A DNA stretch of 64,000 bases from Methylobacterium sp. Leaf465. GTDB taxonomy: Bacteria > Pseudomonadota > Alphaproteobacteria > Rhizobiales > Beijerinckiaceae. Position 1 is the stretch's first letter; each line of letters begins with the position of its first letter. The stretch is taken from NCBI RefSeq assembly GCF_001424705.1, contig NZ_LMRA01000045.1, positions 1,115 to 65,114 on the forward strand, written 5' to 3'. Of the stretch, positions 40,001 to 48,243 are shown one piece after another. Position numbers and translations under genes: made by a program. The notes beneath the pieces are model-generated. The model searched no databases, was not told where the DNA came from, and saw nothing but the letters and a program-made list of their open reading frames with translations.

Positions 40001-43000
40001 GACACCACCGAGACCCGCGTCCAGGCGATCGACCGCGTGCTCAACGACCGCCTCGCGACCCTCCAGGAGACCATCGCCCGCGGCGACATCCTGGCCGAGC
40101 GCATCGCCCGCGACACCGCCGCCCTCACGGAATCCGTGTCCGGTCGCCTTGAGGAGATGGACCGCGTCATCACGGTGCAGGGCAAGGTGGTGGCCGACAG
40201 CATCGCCGCCCGCACCCGGGAGGCCCAGGAGACCGTCGAGAGCCAGCTCGGCGCCCTCGAGGAGCGCTCCGCCCGTCGTTCGACCGAGATCGGCGAGACC
40301 TTCGCCAACCTGGTCGCCCAGATCGACGGCCATCTCGGCGGCCGAGCCACCGCCCTGAACGAAGCCCTGATCGTGCGGACCGCCGAGATGGCCCGCGTCA
40401 TGGCCGAGGGCGGCCGCGACCTGGTCCAGGCCCTCGACACGCGGGCGGACACCATGGCCCTCGACATCGCCCAGCGCGGCGCCAGCCTCGGCGACGTCCT
40501 CGGCGAGCGCTCGGCGGACATCGCCCGCCGCCTCGACGAGCAGACCCTGGAGCTGTCCCGCCGCCTCGACGAGGGCGCCGGCCGCTTCGATGCCGGCGTG
40601 CTCGGTCGCCTGGAAGCGATCGGCACCGCCCTCGAGGAGCGCAGCCGCCTCATCGAGGAGTCGTTCGGAGCCCAGGCCTTCGAGGCGATCCGCCTGATCG
40701 AGAGCCGCACCCGCGCGGTGGACGAGGATCTGGCGACCCGCACCCGCGAGCTCGTCGACATGATCGTCGAGCGCACCGGGAGCGCCAACCAGGCCCTCGA
40801 CACCCAGGCCGTGGCCATTCGCGAGGCGTTCTCGCAGCGCGCCGACGAGCTCGTCCGCCTCATCGATGCCCGCACCGCCGCGATGGGCACCGAGCTCGAC
40901 GAGAAGGGGCGCGCCGTGTTCGGCGCCCTCGGCGGCCGCATCACCGAGCTCGCCCGGCTGTTCGACCTCGGCAGCAATTCCCTCGGCGCGGTGCTGGAGC
41001 AGCGCGGCGAGACGATCCTCGCTCGCCTGCGCGACATGGTCACGGAGGCCGATCGCCAGCTCAGCGAGGGCGAGGGCCGCCTCGGCACCACCCTCGACCG
41101 CCGGACCTCCGACATCAGCTCGCTCCTCGACGAGGGCGTGCGCACGGTCCACCAGCTGCTCGACGACCGCACGGGGGAGATCCGCGCGCTGCTCGACAAC
41201 CACGCCAGCTCCCTGGGCTCCAACTTCAGCGACCGCATCGCGCCGCTGCACGACACGCTCGACCAGCGCGGCCGGGCGTTCGTGGACACCATCGCGGCCA
41301 GCCTCGGCAGTGCCGCCGAGGCGGTCGAGGCGCGGACGCAGGCCCTGGCCACCCTCTTCGAGGAGCGCATCGAGCACCTCGACGAGGTGGTCGACCGTCG
41401 CGGCGGCAGCCTCGCGGACTCGGTCGAGGCCAGGACCCGCGCCCTCGCGGAGACCTTCGACCAGCGCATCGGTGTGCTCGACGAGCTCGTGGACACCCGC
41501 GGCAGGCGCCTCACCGAGACGCTGGGGGCCCAGGCCCAGAGCCTGGTCGAGCAGTTCGACCAGCGCCTCGGAAGCCTGGATGACGTGGTCGAGCGCCGGA
41601 GCGGCGAGATGGCCCAGGCCGTGGACGAGCGCACCCGCGCGCTCGCCAACCTGTTCGACCATCGCATCAACATCCTGGGCCAGCTCGTCGACCATCGCGG
41701 CGCACAGCTGACCGAGACCCTCGAGGGCCGGACCGAGGCCCTGACGGCCCTCCTCGACCAGCGCATCGGCGCCCTCGACGCGATCGTCGACGGCCGCGGC
41801 AACCACCTGACCCAGTCGCTCGACGCCCGGGCCCAGGGCCTGCGCGGCCTGTTCGACGAAGTCCTGAGTGCCCTCGACGGCCTGATCGACGGCCGCGCCG
41901 AGGCCCTGACCGACCGGGTCGAGACCCAGACGCGCGGCCTCACCACTCTGTTCGACGAGCGGCTCGGCGCCCTCGACCGCCTCGTCGACCACCGCACCGG
42001 CACCCTGTCCGACGAAGTCGATGCCCGCGCCCAGGCACTGGTCTCGCTCATCGACACGCGGGTCGGTGCCCTCGACCAGGTGGTGGATGAACGGGCGGGC
42101 GCCCTGCGCCAGCAGGCCGAGGCCATGGCGCAGGCCCTGGTCTCCCTCTTCGAGGAGCGCGCCACCGGCCTCGCCGCACAGGCGGACGACCGGACCCGCG
42201 CCCTCGTGGCGATCTTCGACGAGCGCCTGGGGGCCCTGGAGGGCCTGGTGGACGGGCGGGCCGGCACCCTGGCCGACCGCGTCGAGGAGCGGACCCGCAC
42301 CCTCGCCTCGGTGTTCGACACCCAGCTCCGGACCCTCGACGAGACGGTCGAGCACCGGGCCGACAGCCTCTCCCGCCAGACCGAGGAGCGCGGCCTCGCG
42401 CTCGCGGCGATCTTCGACGAGCGCCTGCGTGCCCTCGAGAGCCTGGTGGATGGACGCGCCGGCGCCCTGGCCGACCGCGTCGCGGAGCGGACCCACACCC
42501 TCGCTTCGGTCTTCGACAGCCAGCTCCGGACCCTCGACGAGACCGTGGATCACCGCGCCAACGTCCTGGCCCAGCAGGCTGAGGACCGCGGCAGCGCCCT
42601 CGCGGCGATGTTCGACGAGCGGCTCACGGCCCTCGGCGGCCTCGTGGAGGCCAGCGCGGCGGAGTTCGCCCGCACCATCGACACGCAGGGCCAGGCCCTG
42701 ACGGAGGCGGTGGACAGCCGGTCGGAGGCCTTCACGAGCCGCATCGACACCCGGATGAAGGTGTTCGCCACCCTCGTCGCCTCGCGCGGCGACGCCCTGG
42801 CCACGGCCTTCGACGACCGCCAGGACGCCTACGCGTCCCTGGTCGACCAGCGCACCGCGGCGATGCTGGCGGCCTTCGACGCGCGGGTCGACCGCCACGC
42901 GGCCCTCGCCGAGGCGCACAGCCAGGCCCTGGCCGCGGCCCTCGACCAGCGCAACGAGGCCGTGGCGGCCCTGCTCGACACCGGCACCGGCGCCATGACC

Positions 43001-45079
43001 GAGGCGTTCGACCGTCGCTCGACGGCCCTGGCCGGACTCATGGAGGCCCGTGGCCAGGCCCTCGCCCGCCGGCTGGCGGAGAGCGCCGAGACCATCACCC
43101 GCGCCATCGAGACGGGGGGCGGTGCCCTGGTCGAGACCCTCGACGGACGCGGGAACGCGGTGGTCGCCCAGCTGACGGACCAGTCCGAGCGCCTGCGCGA
43201 GATCGTGGACGGACCGGCGGCCCAGCTCGTGGAAGCCCTGGCGCTGCGCGGCGACGCCATCGAGCGCGCCCTGCAGGAGAGCGGCGCGCCGCTGGTCGCC
43301 GCCATCCGCGAGCGCACCGATGCCCTGGCCGCCCAGTCCCGCGCCTCCGCCGAGACGCTGCTCTCGGCCATCGACGGCGGTGCGACCCGGGCCATCGCTT
43401 CCCTGAACGACGCCAACGCCCAGATGCGCGGCGAACTCGCAGCCATCCTCGAGCGGATCGACGGGGCCAACGACGCCCTGCGCGAGCTCCTGGCGGGGAC
43501 CGGCCAGAACCTCGGCCATATCGAGGCGGGCCTCTCGCACCGGATCGCCGACATCCGCGACGGCCTGGCGGCCGTGGCCAGCGAGACGGATCGGGCCAGC
43601 GCGGGCGTGTCCGAGCAGGTCCACCTTCTCCGGAACGTGGCCGAGGGCGCCCTGCGGGACGCCGCCGAGCTGGCGGCCTCCCTCGACGAGCGCGGCCGTG
43701 CCCTCGACGAGATCGGCCGCACCCATGCGGGGACCCTGCGGCAGGCCGTCGGCCACCTCGAAGGCGCCGCCGGGCAGCTGCAGGGCGCGGCCGGCCAGAT
43801 CCAGGGCGCCGAGAGCCGCCTCGCGGACCGTCTGGGCGAGCGCGAGGCCGCCATCGCCAGCGTGCTGTCGCGGATCGAGGAGCGCTCCGGCACCCTCGAC
43901 GCGCAGACCGCGCGCTTCGACGCGATGATCGGCGAGACCCTGCGCGCCGCCGAGGAGCGGGCGCGGGCCCTGGGCACCAGCCTGTCCGAGACCGCCGCGG
44001 GCGCCGGGACCGCCGTCGCCGCGGCGTTCGAGGGCCTGCGCGCCAGCGCCGACAGCGAGAGCGGACGCACTGCCGAGGCCGTGCGCACCGCGATCGAGGC
44101 GGCGTCGCAGCAGATGATGGGCGTCCTCGAAACCGCCTCCGGCCGCTTCGGGGACTCCGTCTCCGGCCTGCGCGAGATGGCGGCCGAGATCCGGCGCGAG
44201 CTCGATGCCACCCGGGCCGACCTCCAGCGCGGGGTGCTGGAAATCCCGCGCGAGACGCAGGACGCCACCGGCGAGATGCGCCGAGTGGTCTCCGAGCAGC
44301 TCAAGGCCCTGACCGAGCTTTCCGGCCTGGTCCAGAGCGCGGGCCGCGCGGTGGACGCGGCGGTTCCGCAGGTGTCGGAGCCGAAGCGCCCCGCCGCCCC
44401 GCCGCCGGCCCCCGCTCCCGCCGCGACCGCTCCGGCGAAGGCCGCCCCGGCCAAGCCGGCTGCGGCCCCGGCCAAGCCGGTCGCGGCAACGGCGACGAAG
44501 GCCGCGGCTCCGGCGGGCCGCCCCGGCACGTCGATGAACCTCGTCTCCGCCCCCGCGGCGGGACGGACCGGCCCGGCGTCCCGCGCCGAGGCCCGGCCGG
44601 GCGAAGGCCGCGGCTGGCTCTCCGACCTGCTGACGCGGGCCTCCCTCGACGAGGATGCGGACCCGGCGCCGGACGCGCCGGCTGCGGCCACGACGCAGCA
44701 GGCGGAAGCCCAGAAGAACGCCGCCGAGCGCGGGCGCACCGCCCTCGAGACGATCTCCAGCGACATCGCCAAGATGATCGACCACCAGACGGCGGTGGAG
44801 CTGTGGGAGCGCTATCGCCGGGGCGAGCCGAACCTGTTCGACCGGCGGATCTACACGGCGCAGGGCCGGCAGACCTTCGAGGAGGTGCGCCGCCGCTACG
44901 CCGCGGACGCCGATTTCCAGCGCACGGTCGACCGCTACGTGGGCGAGTTCGAGCGCCTGCTCGGCGACGTCTCGAAGAACGACCGCGACTCCTCGCGGGC
45001 GGATGCCTACCTCACCTCGGAGACCGGCAAGGTCTACACCATGCTGGCCCATGCCAGCGGCCGCTTCGACGGGGCGTAG
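37019..45079 (+). CDS. Giant apolipoprotein-repeat membrane protein, Growth Pole Ring (GPR/RgsE)-like
   Basis: 2686 aa. Residues 1-115 are hydrophilic; two membrane helices follow (about 117-138 and 155-176). Then come some 2200 residues of amphipathic helix built on 11-residue units, with three tandem 77-residue repeats (7 x 11) at residues 507-737 and 33-residue repeats (FDERLGALEGLVDGRAGTLA type) dominating about 1400-1900. A Pro/Ala/Lys linker (about 2455-2520) precedes a C-terminal globular domain (AVELWERYRRGEPNLFDRRI). This matches GPR of Agrobacterium and RgsE of Sinorhizobium, huge apolipoprotein-like proteins forming a ring at the growing pole. The homology is inferred from architecture. 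Large open frames on the opposite strand are codon-bias artefacts. Confidence 0.75.
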   Translation: MATEKKLKDPAEAALSAIEQALNLDAFAQGDEASRVEPRLPDVGDGDPLRDPSGRLAPPRLDLDQPLASDLPPPDRNRPRREGGLLPPDRSMVANDDRQNIGILQQTLRVRPSRTPYLIAAAAGALWIAGLLALAWVQSSGDLRGFFQGLTALQGAVAATALVGPVVLFAIMGMLAVRAQEMRLVARAVGEVAIRLAEPENFSTDAVLTMSQTVRREVAAVGDGVERALARAGELETLVRGEIATLERAYSDNEIRIRSLVEELVAQRESIIANAERVRGAITGTHQSLTAELDGAAERIVSAVNGAGDRVTSALDARGEAITSALGDRGDAITAALGEAGDRVVELVSGRGDDLVQRLASTSEGVRGSLAEVGSALTLSLETRADEVTRAFERTGGILTTTLAENAGQVARTLAQTGSEVIEALNRQGGEVRQTFELSARGLEEAFLARGSELTAQFSSTGGEITARFAETGDALRAHFAETGAALTHDISVRGDALRSEIETAGTGVSALIEARAREAQTGLAAAAGSIIETFTARADGVREDLVRSVDGIASGLDTQGGALADRIETAAARLHETITVHGSEVSNLFETRGRDTQAGLALAASAIIESFGARADALRETLIGSVEDATTRLDERGGTLAERIEAAATRLRETIDVHGGSVSERIDASGREAQAALALAASAIVETFGNRAGGVRDDLLRSVEGLANGLDQHGAALAERIETVANQLHRTVTVEGATLESTLGATGDRVGELVRLRTQEATQTLEGALSALGYTFETRALEAVDSLRATAATLESEIGNRTSEAADTFRRSAEETTVALGASTTEAAQSLRRASASATGELEARTVEAVQIFETRLAATSADLAARTAEAAELLRNAADGLGGTVGSRASASIEALRSTLDAVNDELARRAEEAAGTIARAADGLGGDLIARIRDVETVFDNHGRTLGNLIASQAQDAQTQLANTGRDIVLAVTAQGARVNDALNQTGASFADTTETRVQAIDRVLNDRLATLQETIARGDILAERIARDTAALTESVSGRLEEMDRVITVQGKVVADSIAARTREAQETVESQLGALEERSARRSTEIGETFANLVAQIDGHLGGRATALNEALIVRTAEMARVMAEGGRDLVQALDTRADTMALDIAQRGASLGDVLGERSADIARRLDEQTLELSRRLDEGAGRFDAGVLGRLEAIGTALEERSRLIEESFGAQAFEAIRLIESRTRAVDEDLATRTRELVDMIVERTGSANQALDTQAVAIREAFSQRADELVRLIDARTAAMGTELDEKGRAVFGALGGRITELARLFDLGSNSLGAVLEQRGETILARLRDMVTEADRQLSEGEGRLGTTLDRRTSDISSLLDEGVRTVHQLLDDRTGEIRALLDNHASSLGSNFSDRIAPLHDTLDQRGRAFVDTIAASLGSAAEAVEARTQALATLFEERIEHLDEVVDRRGGSLADSVEARTRALAETFDQRIGVLDELVDTRGRRLTETLGAQAQSLVEQFDQRLGSLDDVVERRSGEMAQAVDERTRALANLFDHRINILGQLVDHRGAQLTETLEGRTEALTALLDQRIGALDAIVDGRGNHLTQSLDARAQGLRGLFDEVLSALDGLIDGRAEALTDRVETQTRGLTTLFDERLGALDRLVDHRTGTLSDEVDARAQALVSLIDTRVGALDQVVDERAGALRQQAEAMAQALVSLFEERATGLAAQADDRTRALVAIFDERLGALEGLVDGRAGTLADRVEERTRTLASVFDTQLRTLDETVEHRADSLSRQTEERGLALAAIFDERLRALESLVDGRAGALADRVAERTHTLASVFDSQLRTLDETVDHRANVLAQQAEDRGSALAAMFDERLTALGGLVEASAAEFARTIDTQGQALTEAVDSRSEAFTSRIDTRMKVFATLVASRGDALATAFDDRQDAYASLVDQRTAAMLAAFDARVDRHAALAEAHSQALAAALDQRNEAVAALLDTGTGAMTEAFDRRSTALAGLMEARGQALARRLAESAETITRAIETGGGALVETLDGRGNAVVAQLTDQSERLREIVDGPAAQLVEALALRGDAIERALQESGAPLVAAIRERTDALAAQSRASAETLLSAIDGGATRAIASLNDANAQMRGELAAILERIDGANDALRELLAGTGQNLGHIEAGLSHRIADIRDGLAAVASETDRASAGVSEQVHLLRNVAEGALRDAAELAASLDERGRALDEIGRTHAGTLRQAVGHLEGAAGQLQGAAGQIQGAESRLADRLGEREAAIASVLSRIEERSGTLDAQTARFDAMIGETLRAAEERARALGTSLSETAAGAGTAVAAAFEGLRASADSESGRTAEAVRTAIEAASQQMMGVLETASGRFGDSVSGLREMAAEIRRELDATRADLQRGVLEIPRETQDATGEMRRVVSEQLKALTELSGLVQSAGRAVDAAVPQVSEPKRPAAPPPAPAPAATAPAKAAPAKPAAAPAKPVAATATKAAAPAGRPGTSMNLVSAPAAGRTGPASRAEARPGEGRGWLSDLLTRASLDEDADPAPDAPAAATTQQAEAQKNAAERGRTALETISSDIAKMIDHQTAVELWERYRRGEPNLFDRRIYTAQGRQTFEEVRRRYAADADFQRTVDRYVGEFERLLGDVSKNDRDSSRADAYLTSETGKVYTMLAHASGRFDGA
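38537..39229 (+). repeat. Three tandem 231-bp (77-residue) coding repeats
   Basis: Units start at 38537, 38768 and 38999 inside the giant gene. Protein units begin TGVSALIEARA, SEVSNLFETRG and GSVSERIDASG and end IxVHG or TVEG. Each is seven 11-residue blocks; units diverge enough that homogenisation is not very recent. Confidence 0.85.
42218..42613 (+). repeat. Near-identical 198-bp (66-residue) tandem duplication
   Basis: Copies at 42218-42415 and 42416-42613 inside the giant gene share long identical stretches (for example FDxQLRTLDETV, LVDGRAGxLADRV). Each copy is two 33-residue units. This is the most conserved repeat pair and so probably the most recent duplication. Confidence 0.85.
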
Positions 45080-45110
45080 GGCCCCGCACGCCCCGGACCG
45101 GACGAACGGA

Positions 45111-45143
45111 CCCCCGCCCTCCCCCCGGAGGGCGGGGGTTTTT
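45111..45143 (+). terminator. Strong intrinsic terminator after the giant gene
   Basis: A perfect 12-bp stem CCCCCGCCCTCC / GGAGGGCGGGGG with a CCCC loop is followed by TTTTT. It starts 32 bases after the stop at 45079. Confidence 0.95.
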
Positions 45144-45163
45144 CCGTCGCGGACCGGCGCGCG

Positions 45164-45628
45164 TCAGATCAGGCCGAGGCCGGCGAGTTCGCGGCGCAGG
45201 GATTCCGGCATCTCGGCGAGCCCGCCCGCCGTGCGGGCGTCGAGGTCGGCCGGCGCATCCTCCGCCTTCAGGTAGCGCCAGCCCTGGAACGGCCGGCAGG
45301 GACGCGGCGACACGGCGGTGACGTCGGGCTGCAGGATCAGCCGGCAGCGGCCGATCCCGTCCGCATCCGTGAACGGCGTGATGGCGGTGATGGACTGGCG
45401 GCACAGCAGCGTGCCCTTGATGACCCAGTAGATCGAGCCGCGCCCGACGATCTCGGCGGCGCGGGTCGGCACCATGCGGGTGGTGTGCACCGGGGCGGGA
45501 TCGCGCCCCTCGCGCAGCGCCGCCGCGCGGGTGTGGGCGATGCGCGCCTCGAGATCGCCGATGCTGGCGGGACCGACGCAGAGCTTCAGCAGGTGCAGGG
45601 TTTGGGCGGCGGGCATGAGGGCGGGCAT
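45164..45628 (-). CDS. DUF1489 family protein
   Basis: 154 aa. TLHLLKLCVGPASIGDLEAR and the GRGSIYWVIKGTLLCRQSI segment are hallmarks of DUF1489, a small cytoplasmic alphaproteobacterial family of unknown role, often near DNA- or RNA-metabolism genes. ATG 45616 (MPAAQTLHLLK) is an alternative start and neither has a clear RBS. It converges with the giant gene, sharing the terminator region. Confidence 0.88.
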   Translation of the reverse strand: MPALMPAAQTLHLLKLCVGPASIGDLEARIAHTRAAALREGRDPAPVHTTRMVPTRAAEIVGRGSIYWVIKGTLLCRQSITAITPFTDADGIGRCRLILQPDVTAVSPRPCRPFQGWRYLKAEDAPADLDARTAGGLAEMPESLRRELAGLGLI

Positions 45629-45710
45629 GGCGGCGTTGTAGCAGCCGCGCCGCAGCCGCGCGCCTCCTTCCGTGGACGGCGCGACCCCGCGCCGCTCACG
45701 GGTTCGGTCC

Positions 45711-46835
45711 TCAGGAGAAGAGCGCGCGCTTCTCGTCCTCGGACAGCGCATCGATCTCGGCGAAGGCCGTCGCGATGTCGGTCTGCGCCTGCTCCGAGAC
45801 CCGGATCGTCGCCGTCGGCAGCGTCTCGGGCAGATCCCCGGCCGGATCGGCCTCGTCTTCACCCGTCGGGCTCGGCTCGGCCTCGGGCTCCTCCGGCGCG
45901 ACCATCGCCTCGGCCGCATCCGGGGCCGCGGGCTCGGCCGCTTCGGAGACAGCGAAGGCGGCCTCGCCGGGCGAGGGCGCGTCCTCGGCGTGCGGGTCGT
46001 CCGCGCGCGCGGACGCCTCCGGGGGCGCCGTCGCGGAGGCGCTGTCCGCCAGGGCGTCGGTCGCCTCCAGGAAGACGATGTCGTCCTCGGCGGACGGGTC
46101 GTCCGACAGCGGCGCCCGGGCGAAGGCCACGGGCGGCACCGGCTCCGCGGACGATCCGTCCATGTCGATGTAGCGGTCGACGTCGCTCTGGCAGAGATCG
46201 GCCTGAACCTCCGGCGCGCTCGACCCCCCGGGGCCCGCCGGGACCGGATCGAGGGCATCGCCCCAGATCGCCATCATGGCGGCGAGGCGCTCCTCGAGGT
46301 AGCGCAGGGTGTGGATGATGCGCGCCGTGCGCTGGGCGGTGAGGTCCTGGAACGAGCAGGCGGTGTAGATGGCGGTGGCGCGCCGGTCGAGCTCGTCGCA
46401 GATCGCGGCGTCGGAGCCGGATTCCCGCAGGGTCCAGGCGGCCTCCTGCACGTGCTCGGCGGCGCTGAGGATATCGGAGGTCGCGTTCTCGGTGGAGCGC
46501 ACGATGGCGTCGAGGGCCGCGGAGGCGCCGCCGAGCCGGCTCTGATCCTGCTCGGGTGCGTTGATGGCGGCGATCTCGGCCTTCGTGCGGGCGATGGCGT
46601 GGGCCATGTCCATGAGGTCGCCGCGCACGCGCCCCATCTGGCTGCTCTCGCGATCGCGGGTGACCACGCTCTCCAGGCGGGCGATCGCGTCGAGGAGGAT
46701 CCCGGTGTCGCTGGTGCGGTTGCGGCGGAGATAGGCGTCGAGGAACCAGCGACCGCGCTCGCTCTCGGTCATCGCCGCTTCGATGCGATCGTATTCCGAG
46801 ATGTCGAGGGACGTCAGCGAATGGGAACTCGACAT
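45711..46835 (-). CDS. CheZ-like protein phosphatase
   Basis: 374 aa from ATG 46835 (AAGGA upstream). Residues about 1-200 are helical and contain the CheZ signature CSFQDLTAQRTARIIHTLRY, including the Asp and Gln that in E. coli CheZ (D143, Q147) remove phosphate from CheY. Residues about 205-374 are acidic, Pro/Glu/Ala-rich and probably disordered, ending DIATAFAEIDALSEDEKRAL, a possible CheY-binding tail. No che genes are adjacent, so it is an orphan. GTG 46868 is an alternative start 11 residues upstream. Confidence 0.82.
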   Translation of the reverse strand: MSSSHSLTSLDISEYDRIEAAMTESERGRWFLDAYLRRNRTSDTGILLDAIARLESVVTRDRESSQMGRVRGDLMDMAHAIARTKAEIAAINAPEQDQSRLGGASAALDAIVRSTENATSDILSAAEHVQEAAWTLRESGSDAAICDELDRRATAIYTACSFQDLTAQRTARIIHTLRYLEERLAAMMAIWGDALDPVPAGPGGSSAPEVQADLCQSDVDRYIDMDGSSAEPVPPVAFARAPLSDDPSAEDDIVFLEATDALADSASATAPPEASARADDPHAEDAPSPGEAAFAVSEAAEPAAPDAAEAMVAPEEPEAEPSPTGEDEADPAGDLPETLPTATIRVSEQAQTDIATAFAEIDALSEDEKRALFS

Positions 46836-46983
46836 CAAGTACGTGTCCTTGGCCGCGGGGGCCGGCACGCGATGGCCGGGTCCAAGCCGTCTCAGGTTGA
46901 CAGGATCGTTTTAACGCCGGCTTTACGCAGCGTCCGCCTGACGCGACGTTCCCACAGGCCCCCCTCGTCCCAGTCCGGTCGCT

Positions 46984-48210
46984 GTGTCTGACCCTTCTCC
47001 TGCTCCCCCGGAGCCGAACGCCTTTCGGCTCTCGGTGCTCTACGCCGTCGTCTTCGTCGAGATCGGCATCGCCATGCCGTTCATGCCGGTCTGGCTCAAC
47101 GCCCTCGGGCTCGACGCGGCCGTCATCGGCGCCCTGCTGGCCCTGCCGATCGCGATCCGCATCGTCGCCACCGCCCCCCTGGTTGGGCTGATCGACCGGG
47201 GGATCGCCGCGCCGCGGATCCTGCTCGCCGGCAGCTTGGTCCTGGCCGGAACCTACGGGCTGATGCCCACGGGCGCCGCCCTCGGCTGGCCCGTGCTCGC
47301 CCTCCTCATCGCGCTGAATGCCGTCGCGGCCGCCCCCCTGGTGCCCAGCATCGACTACCTCACCCTGGGGGCCGTGCGCCGGAGCCGCCGGCTCGACTAC
47401 GCGCGGATCCGGATGGCCGGTTCCATCGGCTTCCTCCTCGCCAACTTCGCCGGCGGCGCCGCCCTCGGGGCGATGGGCGAGCGCCTCGCCGTGCCCCTCC
47501 TCCTCACCGTGCTGGCGCTGATCGCCGCCGGGGTCGTGGCGGCGGCCCGCATCGACGCGCCCCCGGTCCCGCCCCGCCACCCCGAGGCCGGCCGGCCCGC
47601 CCTGCCCCGCGTCCTGTGGTTCTCGATCGGGGCGGCGGCCCTGATCCAGTCGAGCCACGCGGCGATCTACGCCTTCGGGAGCATCCACTGGAGCACCCAC
47701 GGCATCGCCCCTGCGTGGATCGGCACCCTCTGGGCCATCGGCGTCGCCTCCGAGATCCTGCTCTTCGCCGTGGTCGGCCGCCTGCCCGCGCGCTGGCGCA
47801 ACCCCTTCGTCCTGCTCGGCCTCGGCGGCGGTGCCGCCCTCCTGCGGGCGTTCGGCATGGCCGCGTTCGGGGATCGCCTCGGGGCGGTGATCGTCCTCCA
47901 GGTCCTGCACGGCCTCACCTTCGGGGCGACGCAGCTCGGCGCCATGGCGGCGGTGTCGCGCTTCGCCCCGGACGGCGCCCGCGGGCGGGCCCAGGGCACG
48001 GTCAGTTCCGCGGGCGCCCTCGCCTCGGCCAGCGCCACCCTGATGACCGGCGCCGCCTACCAGGCCGGGGGCGGGCCTCTCGCCTTCGTGTTGATGGTGC
48101 CCCTGGCCGGCCTCGGCTTGTGCCTCGCGGCACGCGCCGCGCAGGCCGCCCGCGCGTTCAGCCTTCACAGCACCACGATTGTGGGTCAGGGGGCAGGACA
48201 ACCCGATTAA
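46984..48210 (+). CDS. MFS transporter (PPP/HcaT-like MFS_1 group)
   Basis: 408 aa with about twelve membrane helices. The first is in LSVLYAVVFVEIGIAMPFMP, with the ALPIAIRIVATAPLVGLIDR loop typical of the 3-phenylpropionate/nucleoside-symporter-like branch and a second half opening PRVLWFSIGAAALIQSSHAA. The substrate cannot be deduced. Start is GTG 46984. It is divergent from the CheZ-like gene and 33 bases before mlaE, but the functions do not obviously connect. Confidence 0.85.
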   Translation: MSDPSPAPPEPNAFRLSVLYAVVFVEIGIAMPFMPVWLNALGLDAAVIGALLALPIAIRIVATAPLVGLIDRGIAAPRILLAGSLVLAGTYGLMPTGAALGWPVLALLIALNAVAAAPLVPSIDYLTLGAVRRSRRLDYARIRMAGSIGFLLANFAGGAALGAMGERLAVPLLLTVLALIAAGVVAAARIDAPPVPPRHPEAGRPALPRVLWFSIGAAALIQSSHAAIYAFGSIHWSTHGIAPAWIGTLWAIGVASEILLFAVVGRLPARWRNPFVLLGLGGGAALLRAFGMAAFGDRLGAVIVLQVLHGLTFGATQLGAMAAVSRFAPDGARGRAQGTVSSAGALASASATLMTGAAYQAGGGPLAFVLMVPLAGLGLCLAARAAQAARAFSLHSTTIVGQGAGQPD

Positions 48211-48243
48211 CCTTGACCGTCCGGTAACCCGGATCGGTGTACC

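Noticed and set aside
39602-45052. Open frames of up to 1816 codons on the strand opposite to the giant gene, and overlapping frames on the plus strand
   Set aside because: They arise from GC-rich third positions and the repeated codon pattern of the real gene, give repetitive arginine/glycine-rich or charged products, and lack RBS or family similarity.
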